Shown here: positions 1 through 7,499 of the stretch, piece after piece
How the letters are laid out: every line of letters begins with the position of its first letter
How positions within the stretch are numbered: the first letter of the stretch is position 1
Assembly (NCBI GenBank): GCA_044375275.1
Contig: JBILMZ010000055.1
Coordinates: 1 to 17,085 of the forward strand
Reading direction: 5' to 3'
DNA from: SZUA-430 sp044375275
Lineage (GTDB): Bacteria > Pseudomonadota > Alphaproteobacteria > Micropepsales > Micropepsaceae
Length of the DNA stretch: 17,085 nucleotides
The notes under the pieces: model-generated
The model's database searches: none
What the model was told of the DNA's origin: nothing
The model's input: the letters and a program-made list of their open reading frames with translations, nothing else
Made by a program: the position numbers and the translations under genes

Positions 1-960
1 ATCAGGATAAAGCCCTTGCATGACCTTGAGCGCTTCAGCATCGGCCGCATCATCAAAGGCAGGCATGACAATCCCGAAATTCGTGAAGCAGAAATTGATG
101 TAGCTCATTTCCAGCCGCCGTCCGTCATGGCGTTCACGGGCGCGCGGCTCGGGCAACTCGATGATCTCGAACGCCTGACCGCGCGCATCGCGCGCCGCTC
201 GCAGCCGCGCAATGTTGTCCTTCATGACGCGATCATTGTAGCCCCCATCATTGGGCGGCTTGTGGACCAGCACACGGCCAGGCCCGGCAAATCCCGCGAT
301 GTTGTCGACGTGCCCGTCCGTTTCATCATCCTCGAGCCCTTCACCCAGCCAGACCACGCGCGTGATCCCGAGATAGATGGCCAGACGTTCCTCGATCTGC
401 TGGCGGGTCAGGTTCGGATTGCGGTTCTCGTTCAGGAGACATTGTTCGGTCGTGATCAGCGTACCCAACCCATCAACGACAATGGATCCGCCTTCGAGCA
501 CCATAGGTCCTTCGTAACTGCGCATGTCGAGCGCGTCGAGGATCTGCGCTCCAAGGGCCGCGTCTTTGTCGTGAGGATGATACTTGTTTCCCCAGGCGTT
601 GAACCGCCAGTGCACGCCAGCCACCCCGTCCTTGCCGTCCGTGACAAACAGGGGAGCCATGTCCCGCATCCAGGAGTCGTCAATGTCGAAGACCGCAAAC
701 GAGATCCCCCGGCCGCAGGCAAGACGCGCCTCGTCGTGGTCTTCAGGGCGGACCACCATGGTCACCTTTTCGAAGCCCGAGAGGGCCCGGGCTGCCGTGG
801 CAAAATTCACCCGCGCACGCAGCAAGCCCTCAAGCGATCCCCACGGCTCCGCCCGGCAGGGCCACGCCATCCAGGTCCGTTCGTGCGACACCCACTCGGC
901 AGGCATGTACAGCCCGTCACGGACGGGACACCGGTCATCAGCGTCAAGCCGCTTTGTCAT
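1..960 (-). CDS. aguA: Agmatine deiminase (peptidylarginine deiminase-type), 3' end cut by window edge
   Basis: Hydrolyses agmatine to N-carbamoylputrescine and ammonia, a first step of putrescine synthesis from arginine; expected to be cytoplasmic. Reading the minus strand from the ATG at 960 gives 320 residues with no stop before the edge. Family motifs appear in order: DDSWMRDMAPLF (about residues 94-105), WRFNAWGNKY (118-127), LEGGS (155-159, with the catalytic-type Glu156), TTEQCLLNENRNP (170-182), and DETDGHVDN (212-220, with the catalytic-type His217). The catalytic Cys, normally near residue 350 in a GGGxxHC-like motif, lies beyond the window. A GGAG about 13 bases upstream is a rather distant ribosome site. 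The gene is divergent from the ridA-like gene. Within the family, agmatine rather than peptidyl-arginine is the usual substrate for stand-alone bacterial proteins of this type; the substrate is inferred, not shown. Confidence 0.9.
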   Translation of the reverse strand, partial: MTKRLDADDRCPVRDGLYMPAEWVSHERTWMAWPCRAEPWGSLEGLLRARVNFATAARALSGFEKVTMVVRPEDHDEARLACGRGISFAVFDIDDSWMRDMAPLFVTDGKDGVAGVHWRFNAWGNKYHPHDKDAALGAQILDALDMRSYEGPMVLEGGSIVVDGLGTLITTEQCLLNENRNPNLTRQQIEERLAIYLGITRVVWLGEGLEDDETDGHVDNIAGFAGPGRVLVHKPPNDGGYNDRVMKDNIARLRAARDARGQAFEIIELPEPRARERHDGRRLEMSYINFCFTNFGIVMPAFDDAADAEALKVMQGLYPD

Positions 961-1000
961 GGAACAGCATGATCTCCGAGTTGCAAGCCGTTGAACAATT

Positions 1001-1020
1001 TGCGAGTTTCCCTTCTCGCA
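1001..1020 (+). repeat. Small inverted repeat in the divergent aguA/ridA gap
   Basis: TGCGAG (1001-1006) and CTCGCA (1015-1020) form a perfect 6-bp inverted repeat around an 8-base loop, in the 111-bp gap between two divergent genes. It could be an operator or a 5' leader hairpin of the ridA-like transcript. I see no strong -35/-10 pair in this gap on either strand. A 6-bp repeat can arise by chance. Confidence 0.3.
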
Positions 1021-1071
1021 CGGCACATCGCAAACCGCAAAGCCGGAATGACGAATTCACAAGGATCTCCC

Positions 1072-1539
1072 ATGACTGGTCGCGTCGACTCCCGTCTCAA
1101 GGAACTCTCCATTACGCTCCCCAAGGCCGTGGCCCCGGTGGCGAACTACGTGCCCTACGTCGTGAGTGGCAACCTCGTCTTCATTTCGGGACAGGTCACC
1201 CTGGGACCGAACGGACTGGAATATGTGGGCCAGGTCGGCCAGGACTTCACGGTAGAGCAAGGTCAGGCAGCCGCGCGCCTCTGCGCCCTCAACCTCATCG
1301 CGCAGCTGCGCGAAGCCTGCGGCGGCAACCTCGATCGCGTCACACGCTGCGTGAAGGTCACGGGCTTCGTCAATGCCATCCCGGGATTCGCCCAGCACCC
1401 CGAAGTGATCAACGGCGCATCCGATACGATCGTCCAGGTCTTTGGTGATATCGGCAAGCACGCACGTGCCGCCGTCGGCGCCGGATCACTGCCGCGCAAT
1501 GTCGCCGTGGAAGTCGAAGCCGTGTTCGAGATCGCCTGA
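1072..1539 (+). CDS. RidA-family (YjgF/YER057c/UK114) protein, long subfamily
   Basis: RidA-type proteins hydrolyse reactive enamines/imines made by PLP enzymes, releasing a ketoacid and ammonia; members are small cytoplasmic trimers. The 155-residue product has the family strand pattern: GNLVFISGQV (33-42), a central VTRCVKVTGFV (90-100), and a C-terminal ARAAVG..LPRNVAVEVEAV (131-151). Arg132 sits where the substrate-carboxylate-binding Arg105 of canonical RidA falls. It is longer than the roughly 128-residue RidA and belongs to the 150-155-residue group, whose substrates are less well defined. The start at 1072 is chosen because AAGGA (1061-1065) lies six bases upstream; an in-frame ATG at 1048 lacks this. 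The next gene begins 18 bases after the stop, which suggests an operon. Confidence 0.88.
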   Translation: MTGRVDSRLKELSITLPKAVAPVANYVPYVVSGNLVFISGQVTLGPNGLEYVGQVGQDFTVEQGQAAARLCALNLIAQLREACGGNLDRVTRCVKVTGFVNAIPGFAQHPEVINGASDTIVQVFGDIGKHARAAVGAGSLPRNVAVEVEAVFEIA

Positions 1540-1557
1540 TCCCTTGCAAGACTTCCG

Positions 1558-2709
1558 ATGAAAGGCCACACGGTCAAACTTGCCAGCGAGATATCGGAGA
1601 TTCCGGCATCCGTGTGGGACGCCCTTGCCTGCCCGCCTGATGCGGCGCGCAATCCGTTCACGAGTCACGCATTCCTGCACGCGCTCGAAGCCAGCGGTTC
1701 CGTCGGCGGAGAAACCGGATGGCATCCGGCCCATGTCGCCCTTGAAGACAGCGGCCGTTTCGTCGCGGTAGCACCCGCCTACATCAAGTCGCATTCGTAC
1801 GGCGAATACGTGTTCGACCATGGCTGGGCGCAGGCATTCGAACGCGCGGGCGGCAGCTATTATCCCAAACTGCAGGTCACAGTACCTTTCACGCCGGCCA
1901 CCGGTCCCCGACTGTTGACGGGCGGCGACCAGACACTCATTGGCCCGCTCAGTGAAGCCTTGAAATCCGTATGCAGGCGCCTCGACCTGTCATCGGTCCA
2001 CGTGACCTTCCAGCCCGAGGCCGAAGCCCTCGCGCTCGAGCAAGCAGGTTTCCTTCAGCGCAATGACCAGCAGTTCCACTGGACCAACGAAGGATATGCA
2101 TCCTTTGACGACTTCCTGGCACAACTGTCATCGCTCAGGCGCAAGAACCTGAAGCGCGAGCGGCGGGAAGCACTCAGCGCCGGCATTGAAGTGGAACACC
2201 TCACCGGATCCGCCTTGCGCGAGGAGCACTGGGACGCCTTTTTCGAGTTCTACATGGACACCGGATCGCGAAAGTGGGGCACGCCCTATCTCACGCGTGA
2301 ATTCTTTTCGCGCGTCGGCAATTCCATGGCAGACAGCATTGTCCTGATCATGGCGCGCCGCGCGGGGCGGTACATTGCAGGCGCGCTGAACTTCATAGGG
2401 TCAGACACGCTGTATGGTCGCAACTGGGGGGCCATCGAGCACCACCCGTTCCTGCACTTCGAGCTCTGCTACTATCAGGCCATTGATTTTGCGATCGCCC
2501 GCCGCCTCAGGGTGGTGGAAGCCGGCGCCCAGGGTGAACACAAGCTGGCACGCGGCTACCTGCCGGTGCGCACCTGTTCGTCACACTGGATCACGCATGA
2601 CGGGCTGCGCGCAGCCGTCGCCCGCTACCTTCAGGAAGAACGCGCGCGCGTCAGCGAAGACATCGAGCTTCTGCGTGAGCACGGCCCGTTTCGCAAACCT
2701 CAGGATTGA
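1558..2709 (+). CDS. FemAB-like GNAT-fold protein (DUF482/PF04339)
   Basis: A 383-residue protein of the FemAB-like/DUF482 family, often labelled 'peptidogalycan biosynthesis protein' or GNAT acyltransferase. The true substrate is not established. Recognisable parts are the N-terminal NPFTSHAFLHALEASGSV block (about residues 32-49), the HGWAQAFERAGGSYYPKLQ segment (about 88-106), an RRKNLKRERR stretch (about 195-204), and the C-terminal half with KWGTPYLTREFF, GRNWGA and VVEAGAQGEHKLARGY, all family signatures. Length is typical. No signal peptide or membrane segment is visible, so it should be cytoplasmic. It lies between the RidA and HIT genes with gaps of 18 and 12 bases, so it is probably co-transcribed with them. 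Family assignment is confident; function is not. Confidence 0.85.
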   Translation: MKGHTVKLASEISEIPASVWDALACPPDAARNPFTSHAFLHALEASGSVGGETGWHPAHVALEDSGRFVAVAPAYIKSHSYGEYVFDHGWAQAFERAGGSYYPKLQVTVPFTPATGPRLLTGGDQTLIGPLSEALKSVCRRLDLSSVHVTFQPEAEALALEQAGFLQRNDQQFHWTNEGYASFDDFLAQLSSLRRKNLKRERREALSAGIEVEHLTGSALREEHWDAFFEFYMDTGSRKWGTPYLTREFFSRVGNSMADSIVLIMARRAGRYIAGALNFIGSDTLYGRNWGAIEHHPFLHFELCYYQAIDFAIARRLRVVEAGAQGEHKLARGYLPVRTCSSHWITHDGLRAAVARYLQEERARVSEDIELLREHGPFRKPQD

Positions 2710-2721
2710 TGGAGTGACACC

Positions 2722-3141
2722 ATGGCCTATGACAACCAGAACATCTTTGCCAAGATCATTCGCGGGGAAATGCCCTGCTTCAAGGTCTACGAGGACGCGC
2801 ACACGCTCGCCTTCATGGACATCATGCCCCAGGCCGAAGGCCATACGCTCGTCATCCCGAAGGAACCGGCCGAAGACATCTTCGACCTGAGCCCGGACGG
2901 TGCCGCGGCCCTGGCCCGGACAGCCAAAAAAGTGGCCGCAGCCGTCAGGAAAGCGACAAACGCACCAGGCATCCTTCTGGCCCAGCTCAATGGAGCCGCT
3001 GCTGGACAAACGGTGTTCCACATCCATTTTCACATCATTCCACGTACATCCGGCCTTGACCTTGCGCTGCATGCGCGCGAGAAAGCCGACTTCACGAAGC
3101 TGAAGGCGCTGGCCGAGAAGATTGCCGCCGCCATGGACTAG
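2722..3141 (+). CDS. HIT (histidine triad) family nucleotide hydrolase/transferase
   Basis: HIT proteins bind nucleotides and cleave phosphoramidate or related bonds of nucleoside conjugates through a histidine triad. The 139-residue product shows the signature H100-I-H102-F-H104-I-I, in which the middle His is the expected nucleophile. It also has the N-terminal NIFAKIIRGEMPCFKVYED block, FMDIMPQAEGHTLVIPK (31-47) and the pre-triad LLAQLNG (85-91). Size matches the bacterial HinT-like branch. GGAG at 2711-2714 lies seven bases before the ATG. It is the last intact gene of the RidA/FemAB-like/HIT run. Its physiological substrate cannot be read from sequence. Confidence 0.92.
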   Translation: MAYDNQNIFAKIIRGEMPCFKVYEDAHTLAFMDIMPQAEGHTLVIPKEPAEDIFDLSPDGAAALARTAKKVAAAVRKATNAPGILLAQLNGAAAGQTVFHIHFHIIPRTSGLDLALHAREKADFTKLKALAEKIAAAMD

Positions 3142-3153
3142 CCACCTGCCGGC

Positions 3154-3474
3154 ATGACCAAGATAGTAATCACCAGAGCCAGCAAGGGCAGCGGCGGATT
3201 CCTGCACACGAAAATCTTCCACACCTTCGTCCTGAAGCGGAATGTCGAGGACAAGGAACGCGTCGAAACGCTGATCATGAAGACGCACAAGGAGTGGACG
3301 ATCCTGCGTCCGGTGCGCCTGACGAACAGGAAGCGCCGCGGACAGATCCGTGCACTGACAAATCCGGCTGAGTTTGGTCCTGGCTCAATCACGAGGGCCG
3401 AGCTCGGGCATTACATTTGTGAATGCATCCGGAACAGTCTCAACGTGCACGAGGCCCCGTTGCTCCTGTCCTGA
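3154..3474 (+). pseudogene. C-terminal half of an NAD(P)-binding SDR-like protein (5'-truncated relic)
   Basis: The 106-residue frame matches only the C-terminal half of NAD(P)H-binding atypical SDR/NmrA-like proteins. The internal strand and loop (KIVITRASKGSGG) are followed by an FHTFVLKR..EDKERVE helix, then the characteristic WTILRPVRLT (about 48-57) and ITRAELGHYICECI (about 79-92). Intact members are about 200-220 residues and begin with a GxTGxxG Rossmann loop. Here about 100 N-terminal residues are missing, and the 12 bases between the HIT stop and this frame leave no room for them. It is therefore most likely the remains of a gene whose 5' half was deleted against the HIT gene. I see no strong ribosome site, though translation from the ATG at 3154 is possible. 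An alternative is a retained half-domain with a new role. Confidence 0.6.
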
Positions 3475-3482
3475 CAGGCTCT

Positions 3483-4124
3483 CTAGTCGAAGAGCCCCAC
3501 GCCAATCCGCATCTTTCCTGAGGGCTCGGGCGTATACATCACAAGAAACTTGCGCTTCACCTCGCAGGCCGTCGCCGCCCACACTTCTTCCCACGGCTGC
3601 CCCTGACGACGAACCTTCCGCACGGACGAATCCGCGATGTAGGCACCCTCTTCGCAGCCTGACCGGATCGCAATCCCGTTGGCCTCGCGAAACACGAGTT
3701 GCATGGCCTGCTGCTGCAATTTGGGACCGGCGACAGTCCGGCCCGGAACACCAAGCCGCAACTCTGCTGGCTGGTTCCCGCGTGGATGCACAAAGACATT
3801 GTGAACGCGGTCGCTCCAGCAGCCATTGCCGATGACCACAAGCCGCCAGATACCCGGCTGCGCCGGATCCGTGCGAACCGACAGGTCGTCGACATTCACA
3901 TGGTCAGCGCCGGCAAATTCGAAGATACGCTTCATGCCGCAGGGCGGCGCGATCATCCGGTCGAGATTGATGAGCAGCACCGCAATCCGATTGGCCATCT
4001 GGGGCGTGGTCTCGCCATGCGCCAGTTGCTGCGGGAAGTTGCCGCGAATGCTGACATTCTCGTCCGCGAGGGCCGCCCCCGATGCCAGAAGGAAAGCAAG
4101 GAAGGCAGCTAGCGTCCGTTTCAT
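3483..4124 (-). CDS. Unknown exported protein with four cysteines, overlapping clpA
   Basis: I do not recognise a family. The 213-residue product starts with a clear Sec signal peptide: KR, then a hydrophobic run LAAFLAFLLASGAALA with an AxA cleavage site near residue 20. The mature part, about 190 residues, has exactly four cysteines (C62, C102, C157, C187), which could form two periplasmic disulfides. It has no further membrane segment and no lipobox. Its ATG (4124-4122) overlaps the clpA TGA (4123-4121) as ATGA, so it is the last gene of the clpS-clpA transcript and probably translationally coupled. No good Shine-Dalgarno is visible, which fits coupling. An exported protein tied to a cytoplasmic unfoldase may mean only shared expression; no functional link is shown. 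Confidence 0.85.
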   Translation of the reverse strand: MKRTLAAFLAFLLASGAALADENVSIRGNFPQQLAHGETTPQMANRIAVLLINLDRMIAPPCGMKRIFEFAGADHVNVDDLSVRTDPAQPGIWRLVVIGNGCWSDRVHNVFVHPRGNQPAELRLGVPGRTVAGPKLQQQAMQLVFREANGIAIRSGCEEGAYIADSSVRKVRRQGQPWEEVWAATACEVKRKFLVMYTPEPSGKMRIGVGLFD

Positions 4125-6475
4125 TTCACGAGCTCTGGCTCTTTCGGCTCCGACCCTTCGCCATCCGTCAGGTCATCCTCCGGGTCCGACATGCTCTCCG
4201 GCAATTGTGGCGCTTCGATGATATCGAAGGTCAGCGCCGATTTGTCAGCATTCAGCATCACTTTTACCGTTCCACCCCTCAACAGTCGCCCGAAGAGGAT
4301 CTCTTCGGCCAGCGGCTTCTTGATGGTTTCCTGGATAAGGCGGGCAAGCGGACGTGCGCCAAACGCTTCGTCATAGCCGCGCTCGGCCAGCCAGTTCGTG
4401 GCCTCGGGCGAAAGTTCGAATGTGACGTTGCGGTCGCCGAGCTGGACTTCCAGCTGAAGCACAAACTTCTCCACGACCCGTCCGACGACATCCGCCGAAA
4501 GCGCACTGAACGGCACGACTGCATCAAGGCGGTTCCGGAACTCCGGCGTGAACAGCCGCTTGATCGCCTCGCTGTCTTCGCCTTCGCGCTTGCCACGACC
4601 GAAGCCGATGGATTCCTTGGCGGCGTCGGCAGCACCGGCATTCGTTGTCATGATGAGGACAACATTCCTGAAGTCGACCTTCTTGCCGTTGTGGTCCGTG
4701 AGCTTGCCATGGTCCATGACCTGCAGCAGCACGTTGAACAGGTCGGGATGGGCCTTCTCGATTTCGTCAAGCAGCAGCACGCAGTGCGGATGCTGGTCGA
4801 CGCCGTCGGTCAGGAGCCCGCCCTGGTCGTATCCCACATAGCCCGGAGGCGCGCCGATGAGGCGGCTGACCGAGTGGCGCTCCATGTACTCCGACATGTC
4901 AAAGCGCAGGAGTTCCACGCCAAGAATCTTGGCAAGCTGTCGGGCGACTTCCGTCTTGCCGACGCCGGTCGGCCCCGAGAACAGGTAGCAGCCAATCGGC
5001 TTCTCCGGATCACGCAGGCCAGCACGCGCCATCTTGATGGCGGCCGACAGCGCCTTGATCGCCTCGTTTTGCCCGAACACGACATGGCTGAGGTTCATCT
5101 CGAGGTCGCGCAGGGATTCGATGTCGTTCTTGGACACGGTCTTTGGTGGGATCCGCGCCATCTTCGAGATCACGTCCTCGATCTCCTCAACGCCGATGAC
5201 CTTCTTGCGCTTTGCCTCGGGCAGCAACATCTGCGAGGCGCCGGTTTCGTCGATCACGTCGATCGCCTTGTCCGGCAGCTTGCGGTCATTGATGTATTTT
5301 GCCGAGAGTTCAACGGCCGCCTTCACGGCGTCGTTCGTGTACTTGACCTTGTGATACTCCTCGAAATAAGGCTTCAGCCCCTTGAGGATCTTGATTGCAT
5401 CCGCAATGGAAGGCTCACCCACATCGATCTTCTGGAACCGGCGCGCGAGCGCGCGATCCTTCTCGAAGTGCTGGCGGAATTCCTTGTAGGTCGTCGACCC
5501 CACGCAGCGCAGGCTGCCCGACTGAAGCGCAGGCTTCAGCAGGTTGGACGCATCCATGGCGCCGCCGCTGGTCGCACCAGCGCCGATGACCGTATGGATC
5601 TCGTCGATGAAGAGAATGGCACCCTTGAACTGCTCGAGTTCCTTGATGACGTTCTTCAGGCGCTCTTCAAAATCACCGCGATAGCGCGTTCCCGCGATCA
5701 GCGATCCCATGTCGAGCGAGAAGATCGTGCAGTCCCGCAGCACTTCCGGCACTTCATTGTTGATGATCTTGCGGGCCAAGCCTTCGGCGATGGCCGTCTT
5801 GCCAACACCGGGATCACCGACCAGCAGCGGATTGTTCTTGGAACGGCGGCACAGGATCTGGATCGTGCGGTCAACCTCGGCTTCGCGACCGATCAGCGGA
5901 TCGATCTTGCCCTGGCGGGCTTTCACGTTGAGGTTCACGCAATAGGCTTCCAGCGCCTCCGTGCCCTGCTTGACGGGCTTCTCGCCATCCTCTTCCTCGT
6001 CTGCGCCGCGGACGGTGCGCGCTTCATTGGCACCCGGACGCTTGGCGACACCGTGGCTGATATAGCTGACGGCGTCGTAGCGCGTCATGTTCTGTTCGCT
6101 GAGGAAATAGGCGGCGTGGCTTTCACGCTCGGCAAAGATCGCGACAAGGATGTTCGCCCCTGTCACTTCCTCGCGGCCGGACGACTGCACATGGATGACC
6201 GCACGCTGCACGACGCGCTGGAAACCGGCAGTCGGCTTGGCGTCCTCGCCATCGTCAACGATCAGCGTCGAAAGTTCGGTGTCGACATAATTCGTGAGCG
6301 TGCGCTTCAGCGCCTCGATGTCGACATTGCAGGCGCGCATCACCGCCGTCGCGTCCTGATCCTCGATCAGGGACAGCAACAGGTGCTCGAGCGTCGCGTA
6401 CTCATGGTTCCGCTCGTTGGCGAGACCCATGGCCCGGTGGAGTGTAGTCTGCAGGGACTTTGAAAAACTGGCCAC
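4121..6475 (-). CDS. clpA: ClpA, ATP-dependent unfoldase subunit of ClpAP
   Basis: Hexameric AAA+ unfoldase that feeds substrates, including N-degron proteins brought by ClpS, into the ClpP peptidase. The 784 residues show two N-terminal Clp repeats (about 1-145), then AAA1 with Walker A GDPGVGKT (220-227) and Walker B ILFIDE (287-292). AAA2 has Walker A GPTGVGKT (501-508) and Walker B LLLDE (567-571). The IGF tripeptide (623-625) is the loop that docks into ClpP and marks it as ClpA rather than ClpB. There is no ClpB-type middle coiled coil. The C-terminus carries an acidic tail (about 761-784), longer than in E. coli. The start is GTG at 6475, with AAAGG eight bases upstream, giving the conserved SFSKSLQTTLHRA opening. 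It follows clpS by 63 bases with no terminator between them. Confidence 0.97.
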   Translation of the reverse strand: MASFSKSLQTTLHRAMGLANERNHEYATLEHLLLSLIEDQDATAVMRACNVDIEALKRTLTNYVDTELSTLIVDDGEDAKPTAGFQRVVQRAVIHVQSSGREEVTGANILVAIFAERESHAAYFLSEQNMTRYDAVSYISHGVAKRPGANEARTVRGADEEEDGEKPVKQGTEALEAYCVNLNVKARQGKIDPLIGREAEVDRTIQILCRRSKNNPLLVGDPGVGKTAIAEGLARKIINNEVPEVLRDCTIFSLDMGSLIAGTRYRGDFEERLKNVIKELEQFKGAILFIDEIHTVIGAGATSGGAMDASNLLKPALQSGSLRCVGSTTYKEFRQHFEKDRALARRFQKIDVGEPSIADAIKILKGLKPYFEEYHKVKYTNDAVKAAVELSAKYINDRKLPDKAIDVIDETGASQMLLPEAKRKKVIGVEEIEDVISKMARIPPKTVSKNDIESLRDLEMNLSHVVFGQNEAIKALSAAIKMARAGLRDPEKPIGCYLFSGPTGVGKTEVARQLAKILGVELLRFDMSEYMERHSVSRLIGAPPGYVGYDQGGLLTDGVDQHPHCVLLLDEIEKAHPDLFNVLLQVMDHGKLTDHNGKKVDFRNVVLIMTTNAGAADAAKESIGFGRGKREGEDSEAIKRLFTPEFRNRLDAVVPFSALSADVVGRVVEKFVLQLEVQLGDRNVTFELSPEATNWLAERGYDEAFGARPLARLIQETIKKPLAEEILFGRLLRGGTVKVMLNADKSALTFDIIEAPQLPESMSDPEDDLTDGEGSEPKEPELVK

Positions 6476-6538
6476 TGGCTTTGCCTTTCACTTGGATGTC
6501 AGGCCCGCGACGCCCCAGGTCCGGACCCTTGAATACTA

Positions 6539-6868
6539 TCACTCTTTCTCCAGCGTGCACTGCAGCGGATGCTGGTGGCGCTGGGCAAATGCAATCACTT
6601 GTGCAACCTTGGTTTCCGCCACTTCGTAGGTGTAGACGCCGCAGACACCCACACCCTGGCGGTGTACCTGCATCATGATCACCTCGGCATCTTCCCGCCC
6701 CTTGTTGAAGAAACGCTCAAGCACATGAACGACGAACTCCATGGGGGTGTAGTCGTCATTCAGCATCAAAACCTTGTAAAGGCTCGGCTTCTTCGTCTTG
6801 GGACGGGTCTTCGTGACAAGGCCGGTTGAAGGCCCCTGACCGTCCCGGTCACCATTCTGTTTGGTCAT
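6539..6868 (-). CDS. clpS: ClpS, N-end-rule adaptor for ClpA
   Basis: Small cytoplasmic adaptor that binds destabilising N-terminal residues (Leu, Phe, Tyr, Trp) and hands the proteins to ClpA. From the ATG at 6868 the product is 109 residues. It has a disordered, charged N-terminus (1-28) followed by the core LYKVLMLNDDYTPMEFV (30-46). Asn37, Asp38, Asp39 and His69 match the N-degron pocket residues of E. coli ClpS, and Met43 matches its gating Met. The C-terminal GVCGVYTYEVAETKV and HPLQCTLEKE are also conserved. A GTG at 6907 would add 13 residues unlike the family, so 6868 is preferred, although its ribosome site is weak. It precedes clpA, the usual alphaproteobacterial order. Confidence 0.96.
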   Translation of the reverse strand: MTKQNGDRDGQGPSTGLVTKTRPKTKKPSLYKVLMLNDDYTPMEFVVHVLERFFNKGREDAEVIMMQVHRQGVGVCGVYTYEVAETKVAQVIAFAQRHQHPLQCTLEKE

Positions 6869-6896
6869 GCAGTTGCGAGTGCTTCTGTTTCGAACG

Positions 6897-6926
6897 ATAT
6901 CGTGCACTCTATTAAATATGATGCAC
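6897..6926 (-). promoter_or_regulatory. Direct repeat and AT-rich promoter-like region upstream of clpS
   Basis: On the plus strand ATATCGTGCAC (6897-6907) and ATATGATGCAC (6916-6926) agree at 9 of 11 positions and are spaced 19 bases start to start, about two helical turns. The intervening AT-rich stretch reads TATTTAAT on the minus strand and could be a -10, with TTTCAA about 16 bases further upstream as a poor -35. The arrangement resembles a regulator site on the clpS promoter. No regulator is identified, and chance is possible. Confidence 0.35.
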
Positions 6927-6982
6927 GCGCGAAATTGAAAGGTCGCGATTTTGACCGCAGATTTTGGCCAACTTATGGAAAA

Positions 6983-7402
6983 CTAAGGCGAAACAGGCTT
7001 GAACGTCTCTTCGACCTCGCGAACCCAGGCCATTGTCCTGGCCCGGTTGACCCCGAGATCCGAGTGTCCATAGACCGAACGCGCGTATACCGCGAGGCTG
7101 GAGCGCCCTTTTCCAAGGTCCAGGCAGCGCAACGCGATCAGGTCCGGAAACCTGAACAAAGCCGAACGCGCCACCAGATTGTCGTAGAGCGCCACGTCGT
7201 CCTTGAGTGTGTGGGACACGCGGGGCTTGGACAGCGCCACACGCAGGAACGCCTGACGCAGCTGCGCTGCGCTCGTTTCATACTGGCGAGAAATGACATC
7301 AGGCTTTGCGTTTCCGCAAAGCCCTTCTGGCGCCAGAAGGAAGGTGTTGGGCTTGCTTGCACGGACAAGCGTCGGAAAATCGATGCGTTCAAGGCTTTTC
7401 AT
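6983..7402 (-). CDS. DUF1499 family protein
   Basis: The function of DUF1499 is not established. The 139-residue product has the family core: PNTFLLAPEGLC near the N-terminus (18-29), an LYDNLVARSALFRFPDLIALRCLDL central block (72-96) and YARSVYGHSDLGVNRARTMAWV at the end (106-127). No signal peptide or membrane helix is seen, unlike some longer DUF1499 proteins, so this version looks cytoplasmic. The ATG at 7402 is preferred. The longer frame from 7468 would run through the phasin terminator hairpin and adds unconserved residues. It lies 38 bases downstream of the end of that hairpin, with no clear promoter of its own, so readthrough from the phasin gene may drive it. It ends 114 bases before clpS. 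Confidence 0.8.
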   Translation of the reverse strand: MKSLERIDFPTLVRASKPNTFLLAPEGLCGNAKPDVISRQYETSAAQLRQAFLRVALSKPRVSHTLKDDVALYDNLVARSALFRFPDLIALRCLDLGKGRSSLAVYARSVYGHSDLGVNRARTMAWVREVEETFKPVSP

Positions 7403-7431
7403 GCGCTCACAATGCCACCGAAACCGCGGAC

Positions 7432-7463
7432 AAAAAAGAAGCCTGCCGGCAACGCCGACAGGC
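7432..7463 (-). terminator. Rho-independent terminator after the phasin gene
   Basis: GCCTG (7441-7445) pairs with CAGGC (7459-7463) and CGGC (7447-7450) with GCCG (7454-7457). There is one C/A mismatch and an AAC loop. On the minus strand the hairpin is followed by TTCTTTTTTG. It begins 37 bases past the phasin stop and also argues against a DUF1499 start upstream of 7402. Confidence 0.8.
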
Positions 7464-7499
7464 CCCATGCATTCATGCTGAACGAGTATCCGCTACGGA

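Noticed and set aside
16..972. A 318-residue plus-strand frame at the left edge
   Set aside because: It is antisense to the agmatine deiminase frame, which carries clear catalytic motifs and runs off the edge.
3465..3478. CCTGTC-CT-GACAGG palindrome between convergent genes, considered as a terminator
   Set aside because: The loop is only two bases and no T run follows on either strand, so it is not convincing as an intrinsic terminator.
4082..6463. A 793-residue open frame on the plus strand opposite clpA
   Set aside because: It lies wholly antisense to an unmistakable ClpA, and its translation has no family motifs. Long antisense frames arise from biased codon use in GC-rich genes.
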